64,000 bases of DNA from the NCBI RefSeq assembly GCF_046298265.1, contig NZ_JBKAHK010000004.1, positions 1 through 64,000 of the forward strand, written 5' to 3'. Source of the stretch: Gillisia xinjiangensis (GTDB lineage: Bacteria; Bacteroidota; Bacteroidia; Flavobacteriales; Flavobacteriaceae). Below are positions 53,890-62,100 of this stretch, in pieces (position 1 is the first letter of the stretch; each line of letters begins with the position of its first letter). The notes beneath the pieces were generated by a model. The model did not search any database. It was not told the origin of the DNA and saw nothing but the letters and a program-made list of their open reading frames with translations. The position numbers were made by a program, and so were the translations under genes.

Positions 53890-56469
53890 TTATCTGATAA
53901 GACTAAAATGTCCTGTTGTCATATCACCGGTCGAAAATTCCACCCGAAACCAGTAATCATCTGCTGGCATTGGCTTTCCATTGAAGCTGCCATTCCAGGC
54001 CTGATCAATATTCAGCTTTTTTAGAAGTTTTCCGTAGCGGTCAAAAATCGTGAGAGTATACTCTTTTTCGGTTTTTCCATTCATTTTCCAGGTATCATTG
54101 TAACTGTCGTTATTAGGAGAAAAATATGCAGGAAAAGATAGTATAGAAACTTCTTTCTCAAGATATCCGCAGCCCTGAATTTCCCGCACAAAAACCTGAT
54201 AATCTCCTCCGCGTAAATTTCTGAAGGTATTGTTTTCCTGGTAGGATATACCATCCAGTGAATATTCAAAATCTCCATCGTCGTATATCACTACAACAAT
54301 GCTTTTATCGGCATTAAAAGATGTCACCTTGAATTCATAACCGATAATGGGAACATATCCCGTTATTTCCACATTCACTGTTGCGCTGGATTTCCCGCAA
54401 AAGCCGTTGTCCAACGTATAGGTATAAATTCCAGGATTATCCCTTGCCGGATTCAGCATATCGCCTCCACTCTTTGGAAGCGGATCCCAGGTACCACCAA
54501 TATCAGGTGTGCCTCCTAAAAGATCATAAAGATTTACCGGCTCCTCATAAGAACACAGCTCAACAGCAGTACTTTCTCCCGCATCGGGTTGTTTACCTAC
54601 GGTTATTTTCACTTGTGTAGAACTACTTCCGCAGGAACCTCTGTCTACCGTAAAAACGTACATTCCTTCGGGATCTCTGGCAGGATCAAAAATATCATCA
54701 TCAGACAGGCTGGAACTCCAGGTGCCTTCAAGATTAGCATCAACTCCAATAAGCTGTTTGAGGTTTACAGGAGCATCCCCTGCGCACAAATCCAGTTCGG
54801 TATTGGTTCCCATCTCCGGATTCGGGATTACCTGCACCTTAATTTCTACGGAATCCTTTCCGCAAGCCCCATTATCCACCGCATACACGTAGATACCCGA
54901 AGCGTCTACCGCAGGATCAAAGATTCCATTCCCGCCTGAAGTTTGCGGATTCCAGGAACCTCCAGTATCTGCCTCACTGCCCAGTAAATCAAAAAGATCT
55001 GAAGGACTGTCTTCGGCACAAATTTCAAGCTGTTTGTCTGATCCTGCCTGTAATATTTGGTCTTCCTGAAAGTCAAAAATTCCATTCCCATCCGCATCGG
55101 CAGGAGTGGTATATCCTGAAGAAACCCCTGTTACCAAACCCTGTATATCCACACTTTCGGGTGCAGTTCCCAGGCGGCCGTTCTCATCTTCATCCGCAAA
55201 ACCTGCTTCTGTAACATCAAAACAGCCATCTCCGTCACTGTCCAGATCCCTATGGTCGGGAAAAGAATCTCCATCTGTATCCCTGTCTTCCTGCCCCTGT
55301 TGTTCTACGGTATCCAAAATCCCGTCATTATCATCATCGAGATCAACATCATCGGGAATACCATCCCCGTCAAAATCTCCAAGACAATCTTCTTTGACTT
55401 CCATTTCGCTGCTGCATTTGGCAGGATTCCCCCAAATGCTCACTATACCTGTAACTCTATTGGAGCCCAAAAGATTGCAAATAGCGGAACAATCAGTTAA
55501 AGAATTATTTCCTGAAATGAGAACCCCATCCTGAACCGAAACATCGCCTGCATACAAAAGGCTTTGCAATCCCTCCAGGGTTGTTAGCAAAGTATTGTCG
55601 GTAATCTGTAACGTTCCATTGAGTTCATTAAGGCTTCTTATACCTTTTATATCCGGCAGGTTTATATTGCTGTTAATCACCATGGAGCCATATATGCGGG
55701 TTATATTATTGAATCCGCTTATTTCAATTAGTTCCTCATTCACGGAAATAATAAAATCACCTCCAGAAGGAGATAAGCTTCCTACGGAAGTTAAATTGTT
55801 AAAGCCGGTTATAAAATTTATTCCGGTATTGCTTATTTGAAATCCGCCTCCTATAGTATGTAGTTTCCCAAAATCAGCTATACCATGGGGATAATTGCTT
55901 AATTCAAAATTACCGTGAATAATTTCAAGATTCCCGAAGCCGGTAAGAGAAATTAGACCGCTATTAGAGATGAGAAAATCGCCTTTAATTTCATCAAGCG
56001 CATCAAAAGCATCGATATCACTAAGGCTATACCAATTTGTAATTTCAAAACTCCCGCCAATCTTCTTCAATTTATCAAAACCGATAAGAATTTTGGCCTT
56101 GTTGAGTCCGTCAAAGATCAAATCTCCTCCTATGAATTCTAAATTATAGAAATTGGTAAACGTAGTTACCTCTGCCTGAGAGATAAGCAGAGAGCCTTCT
56201 ATTTTTCTTATTGCAGTAAGACCGGAAAGATCTGTAACTCCACCTCCTATGAAAAGATCTCCGGCTATGACTTCACAAGATGGATAATTATTGAGGAATT
56301 CTTCTACTTCAACCTGATCATTAAGCTGTACATCTCCTGGGGGACATTGCGCTACGACAGATTTACAGAATATAAAACAAAAAAGAAATAAAAGAAGAGG
56401 CTTCAAATAAAAAGATTTATATAAGCGGTCTAAAGTAATATAAATTTGGCTTCCACCACCAAAAGTCAA
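53890..56469 (-). CDS. T9SS type B sorted surface protein with leucine-rich receptor-L-type repeats
   Basis: 859 aa. A hydrophobic signal segment follows a short N-terminus (LLLFLFCFIFCKSVVAQCPP). Residues about 45-360 are receptor-L-like/leucine-rich units, each with a pattern such as FDKLKKIGGSFEITNW and GFGNLEIIHGNFELSN. Residues 365-470 are Ca-binding thrombospondin type 3 repeats (DFDGDGIPDDVDLDDDNDGI). Three tandem units of about 85 residues follow, each with an (E/D)LC or EIC strand and ending in NG.CGKDS or similar. The C-terminus is the gliding-motility-associated type B sorting domain (YFSPNNDSYNDTWKM...TIFDRYGKLL). It is exported by the type 9 system. Adhesion or ligand binding is likely. 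Confidence 0.9.
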   Translation of the reverse strand: MTFGGGSQIYITLDRLYKSFYLKPLLLFLFCFIFCKSVVAQCPPGDVQLNDQVEVEEFLNNYPSCEVIAGDLFIGGGVTDLSGLTAIRKIEGSLLISQAEVTTFTNFYNLEFIGGDLIFDGLNKAKILIGFDKLKKIGGSFEITNWYSLSDIDAFDALDEIKGDFLISNSGLISLTGFGNLEIIHGNFELSNYPHGIADFGKLHTIGGGFQISNTGINFITGFNNLTSVGSLSPSGGDFIISVNEELIEISGFNNITRIYGSMVINSNINLPDIKGIRSLNELNGTLQITDNTLLTTLEGLQSLLYAGDVSVQDGVLISGNNSLTDCSAICNLLGSNRVTGIVSIWGNPAKCSSEMEVKEDCLGDFDGDGIPDDVDLDDDNDGILDTVEQQGQEDRDTDGDSFPDHRDLDSDGDGCFDVTEAGFADEDENGRLGTAPESVDIQGLVTGVSSGYTTPADADGNGIFDFQEDQILQAGSDKQLEICAEDSPSDLFDLLGSEADTGGSWNPQTSGGNGIFDPAVDASGIYVYAVDNGACGKDSVEIKVQVIPNPEMGTNTELDLCAGDAPVNLKQLIGVDANLEGTWSSSLSDDDIFDPARDPEGMYVFTVDRGSCGSSSTQVKITVGKQPDAGESTAVELCSYEEPVNLYDLLGGTPDIGGTWDPLPKSGGDMLNPARDNPGIYTYTLDNGFCGKSSATVNVEITGYVPIIGYEFKVTSFNADKSIVVVIYDDGDFEYSLDGISYQENNTFRNLRGGDYQVFVREIQGCGYLEKEVSILSFPAYFSPNNDSYNDTWKMNGKTEKEYTLTIFDRYGKLLKKLNIDQAWNGSFNGKPMPADDYWFRVEFSTGDMTTGHFSLIR

Positions 56470-56692
56470 TTTTTTAGATCCTCACAAAACTGCAACATTT
56501 ATAAAAAAAAGGCTTTTATCCCGTACTGCTTTAAAATAACATGAAAAGCTTTCCGGTTATTTCAATTCTTTAGGTTTCTTAAAAATTACCTAAAGTAGCT
56601 TCTTTGCTCCTTCAGGCCCATAATTTATTCTAAATTTACTATTAACCTAATTATATAAAATCTTTAAAACTCGGCAAAATAAGGCTTTGCTG

Positions 56693-58582
56693 ATGGATTT
56701 TAAATTGAAATGTTTAAAAAAAAATAATTCCATGCTGGAAATATCAAATTCTTCAGATAAATCAGTTTTTCAAATTTTAACAGATCTAAAGGATAATCAC
56801 GAAGTCACTGCGGTACTTCCCGGTGGCGGAATGCTGCATATTGAAAAGGACATACCCTATCTGGTGGTGTACCGAAAAAAAAAGCAGGATACTGGGATTT
56901 CAAGACTTGCCAGAAGCGAAGCCTCCTACCTGATCATTGGTGATGAGGAATTTGACCTTTATAAAGACCTGCTTTTTGAAGTGACGAATATACTTTCTGC
57001 CCGTTTTAATACGTATATGATCCTGGAGTTATATTCCGGGGAACCGCGAAGCAATACTTTTTTAATCAAAGGGCCCGAAGATAAATTATCCTCTTCCCTT
57101 AATATTTTAAAAACGGAGTTGGAAAATATCAATGAAGTTTATTCCGGGCTTTACCTACAAGCCAAAATAAAAAATACCCCGCACCGGAATCCTGAAGGGG
57201 AATTACCTTTAATGGAGGTTGAAAGCGCAAAACTTTCGGGTGGGGTGGTAATAAGTCTGGAAATACCACCGGTTTTCAGAAATGAGAACGGGGCTTTATA
57301 CCCGGTGTTTTTCCGTGGTTTCAGAGATTATTTTATTCCTGCCATACATAAGTTTGTTTATGATTTTATAAGGGTGCAATCTTCCTTTGAAATACCGAGT
57401 TACAATGCACTTGGCACAAAGTATTTGAAAGAGAAGGTTTTTGAAATTGACCGAAAACTTGCTGAAATTGAAGGCAGCTACCAGTTTTTATGGCTGGTTT
57501 CTCCCGCGAATATTCAGGATATCAAACAAACATTTTTTGACAGCAACTATGAAAAACTGCTCGATTATCATTACAGGTTGCTACCAATAGATCCGGATGT
57601 TTTAAAAAGGGAACTTTTTAATTTAAAGATCGAAGAAATTGATGATCCCGCTATGTCTTACCTCTTCAGGGAAAAAAGGGAAGAACTGGATCAGCAAATT
57701 ACCATGCTCAATGAACGCGGCACAAAAAATTTCTTCTATAACAGCATTCGCCTTTATAAGGGCGTTGAAAGGAATTTATGTGAAGAGGCCCGTGACCTTC
57801 TAAATAAGGTTGACGAGGTGCAAAACACAAGGCCAATGGATATAATAGATTCCAAAGCCTTTAGTGCCCTGGCGCGTAAAGAATTTGATTATTTCAGGGA
57901 ACAGGATGAAAACTTTAAAAGCAGGGTACACATAAGAAAGGATGTGAATATAATGATGGTCTCACAGGGAGAACTTTATATTCCGCAGGATTATAAAATG
58001 AACCGCAAGGAATCTGTAGCCTTGATCCAGCACGAAGTGGGGACGCACGTGCTTACCTATCATAACGGAAGCCGGCAGCCCTTGCAGCAAATGAAAAGCG
58101 GCCTTGCCGATTATGATCCGCTGCAGGAAGGTCTTGCCGTGATGGCAGAATATCTTGTAGATGGCTTAACCCCAAACCGCCTAAGAACCCTTGCCGGCCG
58201 TGTGGTTGCCGGAGATGCCCTTATGGAAGGCGCAGGTTTTAAGGAGATTTTCCACCTTTTGGTAAAGGAGTATGGTTTTTCACACATCCGCTCTTTTAAT
58301 ATAACCTCAAGGATCATGCAGGGTGGTGGTTTCCTAAAAGATATTATTTACCTGAAAGGTCTTGTTGACCTTAGAAAATATTTAGTGGAAGGAGGAGATT
58401 ATGAACCTCTTCTTTCAGGAAAATTCGGAATAAAACACACTCAAATTATAAAAGAGCTTACAGACCGTCGCATCCTCCAACCGGGAGTTTTGCGCCCAAG
58501 CTATTTATTGAAAGAAAACGTAACCGAAAAAATCGATTTAATAAGGAAAGGCTTACCCCTTTCACAAATGATAACCACATGA
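56693..58582 (+). CDS. DUF1704 (QEGLA-motif) metallopeptidase-like protein
   Basis: 629 aa from ATG at 56693; a TTG two codons earlier is possible. No signal peptide. The C-terminal half has H447-E-V-G-T-H451 in LIQHEVGTHVLTYHNG and E479 in LQEGLAVMAEYLV, the QEGLA motif. These residues are the likely zinc ligands and base, as in the eukaryotic tubulin tyrosine carboxypeptidase MATCAP of the same DUF1704 family. Bacterial members are named 'flavohemoglobin expression-modulating', which says little. The next gene overlaps by 4 bases (ATGA) and encodes an ATP-grasp ligase. A joint peptide-processing role is plausible. Confidence 0.88.
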   Translation: MDFKLKCLKKNNSMLEISNSSDKSVFQILTDLKDNHEVTAVLPGGGMLHIEKDIPYLVVYRKKKQDTGISRLARSEASYLIIGDEEFDLYKDLLFEVTNILSARFNTYMILELYSGEPRSNTFLIKGPEDKLSSSLNILKTELENINEVYSGLYLQAKIKNTPHRNPEGELPLMEVESAKLSGGVVISLEIPPVFRNENGALYPVFFRGFRDYFIPAIHKFVYDFIRVQSSFEIPSYNALGTKYLKEKVFEIDRKLAEIEGSYQFLWLVSPANIQDIKQTFFDSNYEKLLDYHYRLLPIDPDVLKRELFNLKIEEIDDPAMSYLFREKREELDQQITMLNERGTKNFFYNSIRLYKGVERNLCEEARDLLNKVDEVQNTRPMDIIDSKAFSALARKEFDYFREQDENFKSRVHIRKDVNIMMVSQGELYIPQDYKMNRKESVALIQHEVGTHVLTYHNGSRQPLQQMKSGLADYDPLQEGLAVMAEYLVDGLTPNRLRTLAGRVVAGDALMEGAGFKEIFHLLVKEYGFSHIRSFNITSRIMQGGGFLKDIIYLKGLVDLRKYLVEGGDYEPLLSGKFGIKHTQIIKELTDRRILQPGVLRPSYLLKENVTEKIDLIRKGLPLSQMITT

Positions 58583-59628
58583 AAATATGTTTTGTAGTTA
58601 ATAGTGTTGAGACCGAAAAATGCGGTACTACTGCCTTCATTATGCATGAGGCCCGAAAAAGAAGTCACGAAGTTTACGCCATGGGCGTGGGCGATTTCAG
58701 TTTTACCAATGAACAGGAACTCGCTGTAGTTGCCACCAGCCTGCCTAAAAATGCGGCTCCCAAAACTGCACAGGATTTTATAGACCTGCTGCATAGTGAG
58801 AAAGCTAAACAGGAAAAGATCCATGCCCGGGACCTCGATGTTCTTTTTATAAGAAATAATCCTACGGAAGAAGCTGAAGGCCGAAACTGGGCAGAACACT
58901 CTGGCGTTGCATTTGGAAGAATGGTACAAAAAGAAGGTGTCCTTGTTTTAAACGATGCCTACGGCCTCTCTGATGCCTTTATTGACAAGCTGTATTTTGA
59001 AGAATTGCCCAGCAGCATTAAACCTGCATCTCTTATTACCCGAAACAAGGAAGATATCCTGGCATTCTTTGAGGAACATAAAAAGAAAATGGTTTTAAAG
59101 CCACTGGAAGGTTCAGGAGGCCGCGGAGTTTACCTTATAGACAAAAACGAAAAGAACCTTAACCAAATCATTGAGAACCTCACAGCACAAGGCTATATTA
59201 TTGCCCAGGAATTTCTGCCTGCAGTGAAAGACGGTGATGTAAGGGTATTGTTAATGAACGGAAGAATAATGGTAAAAGATGGGAAATATGGGGTTATAAG
59301 AAGAATTAGCAGTGAGGGCGAATTCAGGAGCAACATCACCCAGGGTGCCACTACAGATGTTAGCGAGTATACAGATGATATGAGAAAGATCGTTGAAATT
59401 GTTGCCCCAAAACTTATAAGGGACGGCCTTTTCTTTGTTGGGCTGGATATTGTAAAGGACAAATTGATCGAAATCAATGTATTAAGCCCCGGCGGTATGG
59501 ACAATTTCCCGGAAGTTGGTTTACCCGATTTTTCTGATGTGGTAGTGAAAGCAATTGAAAGAAAACTGGAATACAAAAAGAATTATGGGAACAAGCTTTC
59601 TAACCGCGAGCTCGCAACTATGGATTAA
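58579..59628 (+). CDS. Glutathione-synthetase-like ATP-grasp ligase
   Basis: A 349-aa protein. The N-terminal domain (1-120) binds substrate in this fold (MKICFVVNSVETEKCGTTAF). The ATP-grasp part has LKPLEGSGGRGVYLI (phosphate loop), YIIAQEFLPAVKDGDVRVL and the metal site GLDIVKDKLIEINVLSPGG. Relatives join a carboxylate to an amine using ATP, as GshB does. No gshA-like gene is near, so true glutathione synthesis is doubtful. It overlaps the DUF1704 gene by 4 bases and precedes an aspartoacylase-like gene by 130 bp. Confidence 0.9.
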   Translation: MKICFVVNSVETEKCGTTAFIMHEARKRSHEVYAMGVGDFSFTNEQELAVVATSLPKNAAPKTAQDFIDLLHSEKAKQEKIHARDLDVLFIRNNPTEEAEGRNWAEHSGVAFGRMVQKEGVLVLNDAYGLSDAFIDKLYFEELPSSIKPASLITRNKEDILAFFEEHKKKMVLKPLEGSGGRGVYLIDKNEKNLNQIIENLTAQGYIIAQEFLPAVKDGDVRVLLMNGRIMVKDGKYGVIRRISSEGEFRSNITQGATTDVSEYTDDMRKIVEIVAPKLIRDGLFFVGLDIVKDKLIEINVLSPGGMDNFPEVGLPDFSDVVVKAIERKLEYKKNYGNKLSNRELATMD

Positions 59629-59633
59629 AAACT

Positions 59634-59756
59634 CAAAAACCTCGGGGCAAGCCCACAAGGTGTGTTGGATAATACAGGAGGCGAATACTTTTAATAATTC
59701 GAGTCATCCCATAAGAATATCGGGACGGTGAATAAAACCCTCAATGAGGGATTAAA
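59634..59756 (+). repeat. Dispersed intergenic repeat, CCTCGGGGCAAGCC type, copy 2
   Basis: CAAAAACCTCGGGGCAAGCC, then GAATACTTTTAATAATTCGAG minus one end, then an AAACCCTCAATGAGGGATTA dyad that lies directly before the start of the next gene. It matches 27791-27886 with an insertion of about 27 bp. Confidence 0.7.
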
Positions 59757-59758
59757 CG

Positions 59759-60676
59759 ATGGAGAAAGGGAAAAATAAAGAATATTCAAGAATTATAGGG
59801 ACCTATACCAGCAATAAAAAAGGTCCGCTTTTATTTGTTACCGGTGGGATTCACGGAAATGAACCCAGCGGAGTAAAAGCTCTTCAAAAAGTCTTTGAGG
59901 AACTGGAAAAAACCAAACCGGAGATAGAAGGAGCGATTGTGGGAGTTGTTGGAAATAAAATAGCGCTCAACGTTGACCAGCGTTTTATCGATAAAGACCT
60001 TAATCGCACTTGGACTATAGAAAATGTTGAAAAGGGGGAAAAGGATACACAGGAAAAAAAGGAGATGTTTGAGATCATTGAAGTCCTGAAGAGATATCCT
60101 GAATCCGATTTTACCAAACGCCATTTCCTGGATTGCCACACAACCTCTGCCGCCACCGTTCCGTTTATCTCGGTACAGGAAGTAAACGACAATGACGCCT
60201 GGGCGCATAAATTTCCCACATACATCATTAGAGGATTCAGCGATATAGTATCGGGCTGTATAGACCATTACATGAGTCGCACCGGTCTTACCGGATTTGT
60301 ATTTGAAGCCGGGCAACATACAGATGAGCGTTCTGTTGAAAATCATGAAGGAGTGATCTGGCTGGCCTTAAAAGAGGCCTGTAAACTTGACCTGACCCAA
60401 ATCTCGTGTTTCCCGGGTTGTGTAGATAAATTCGTTCAGGACAATGCTCCCGACCAAAAAACATTTGAGATCATTCACCGTCACGGACTGGAGGACTCAG
60501 ATGAATTCATAATGGAACCGGGCTTTGAGAATTTTCAGAAAATTGAAATAGGACAGCTTCTCGCCTATCAGAATGGTAAGGAAATTCGAAGTGAATGGGA
60601 TGCGCATATTTTTATGCCACTCTACCAGTCACAAGGAAATGACGGGTTTTTCGTGGTGGAGGAGGTTGAAGTTTAA
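59759..60676 (+). CDS. Succinylglutamate desuccinylase/aspartoacylase-family amidohydrolase
   Basis: A 305-aa zinc carboxypeptidase-like enzyme. Zinc ligands are expected in FVTGGIHGNEPSG (His and Glu) and HFLDCHTTSA (His). DKDLNRTW holds the substrate Arg and FVFEAGQHTDE the catalytic Glu. The family removes acyl groups from amino acids such as N-succinyl-glutamate or N-acetyl-aspartate. Following the DUF1704 peptidase and the ATP-grasp ligase, it could remove a cap from the same small peptide-like compound. A dispersed repeat lies immediately upstream of the start codon. Confidence 0.9.
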   Translation: MEKGKNKEYSRIIGTYTSNKKGPLLFVTGGIHGNEPSGVKALQKVFEELEKTKPEIEGAIVGVVGNKIALNVDQRFIDKDLNRTWTIENVEKGEKDTQEKKEMFEIIEVLKRYPESDFTKRHFLDCHTTSAATVPFISVQEVNDNDAWAHKFPTYIIRGFSDIVSGCIDHYMSRTGLTGFVFEAGQHTDERSVENHEGVIWLALKEACKLDLTQISCFPGCVDKFVQDNAPDQKTFEIIHRHGLEDSDEFIMEPGFENFQKIEIGQLLAYQNGKEIRSEWDAHIFMPLYQSQGNDGFFVVEEVEV

Positions 60677-61161
60677 AGGATCTCTGTGCTTCAAATCAGG
60701 AAACCTTTTTTACATAGTACATAAACATTCGTGCATTCTTGTCTGGTTTTGACAAAATTAAGGGCTATGTTGGTTGCGAAGAATTTTTTGCAATGAATGA
60801 ACGATAATATTATTTTCCTTGAACGCAGTTCCAAAGTATTTTCAATTGGGTTCGCATTTATCGCGCAAGCTTTGGACTCTTGATTTTTGATTCTTTCAGG
60901 ATTAAAAGGCATGAAGTTTTAATTCCTGGCTTGAACTGCAAACGACTTCTTTTAAATTTTTTATCTTCTGAAGTTAATAAACCACCCAATATTATTAGAT
61001 TTAGGCTCTGTTGAAGGTCTCACAATTTAAATTATACCAGATAAGATTTTTATTGATTAATAATAAAAGATAGATGAAACATCCTTAGCGACAAGCTAAT
61101 ACTGTTATATATTACCGATAAAAAATGCAAGTATTGAGTGAAGTCGAAATAAAAGAAACCT
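60677..61161. other. Spacer with dispersed repeat
   Basis: 485 bp without a gene. Positions 60845-60905 repeat 53219-53280. A minus-strand frame here (60912 to 60691) runs through the repeat and is not considered real. Confidence 0.45.
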
Positions 61162-61893
61162 ATGAAATTTTGGTTTATTATTATTTTAGGAATATTCAGC
61201 CTTGGCACTTTCGCGCAGGAACGGGAAGGAATTAGGGGTCGTGTGTCTCAAAATGATAGTATCCTCGAAAATGTAGTTCTGAAAAATGTCACCACCAAAA
61301 GGGCCACGGTTACCAATTCTAAGGGATATTTTTCATTAAAGGCATCTGTTGGAGATACCATTCTATTTTCTCGAATAGGTTCTGCCGATTTAATTAAGAT
61401 ACTGAACAAAGCAGATGTGGAAACGGAGCTTTTGGAAATAAAAATGAAAGAGCTTATTAATGAACTTCCGGAAGTAAATATCCAAAACACTCGGGAAATT
61501 AATGCGGTTTCCCTGGGAATCATACCTAAAGAAATTAAACCTTTAACCACAAATGAAAGGCGGCTGCAAACGGCCGGCGATTTTAAATGGATACATCTGC
61601 TTGGAATCCTTGGCGGAAACCTTCAGATCGATCCTATTCTTAATGCGATAAACGGCAGAACTAAAGAACTAAAACGAAACATTTTAATCGAACAAAAATT
61701 GAAGAATATTGCTGTTTTAGAGGGCTATACCACTTATTTACAGAAGGAAATCAACCTAACCAAAGATGAAGCGCAAAGGATCATAAGCCTGGCGGGAGAG
61801 GAAGAAAGCGCTCAACTGGTCATTGACAGTAAAAACCCGGACAGAATAAAATTTCACCTTTTAGACACCTGGATAAAATATAAACAGCCGTGA
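61162..61893 (+). CDS. Carboxypeptidase-regulatory-like domain protein
   Basis: A 243-aa protein with a signal peptide (FIIILGIFSLGTFAQ). Residues 22-110 are a CarboxypepD_reg-like beta-sandwich (GIRGRVSQNDSILENVVLKN, NSKGYFSLKASVGDTILFS), the domain found at the N-terminus of TonB-dependent receptors. Here no receptor barrel follows; a helical tail of about 110 residues ends the protein. It is expected in the periplasm or at the outer membrane. Function is unknown. Confidence 0.88.
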   Translation: MKFWFIIILGIFSLGTFAQEREGIRGRVSQNDSILENVVLKNVTTKRATVTNSKGYFSLKASVGDTILFSRIGSADLIKILNKADVETELLEIKMKELINELPEVNIQNTREINAVSLGIIPKEIKPLTTNERRLQTAGDFKWIHLLGILGGNLQIDPILNAINGRTKELKRNILIEQKLKNIAVLEGYTTYLQKEINLTKDEAQRIISLAGEEESAQLVIDSKNPDRIKFHLLDTWIKYKQP

Positions 61894-62100
61894 TATGAAA
61901 TTCTAAATTGATTTGGTTTGGAAAATCTTTAAAACCGGGTTATTTTATATTTCTGAACGGGCATCTCCATTTTTTTTGTCATCCTATGTTTGTATTAGAT
62001 ATTTTTTAGCATTCTGAACCCGCTTTTGGGCGAGAAAGAATCCCTGCCGTGATTGCGCGGGTTTGTCGCTGCAAAAATGTTATGGTCTTTCCTCTTATAA

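Noticed and set aside
58579..59628. Genuine glutathione synthetase gshB
   Set aside because: The fold fits, but there is no gshA partner and the neighbours are a DUF1704 peptidase and an aspartoacylase-like enzyme, so the substrate is left open.
60691..60912. 73-codon minus-strand frame
   Set aside because: It runs through a dispersed intergenic repeat (60845-60905) and shows no family or signal.
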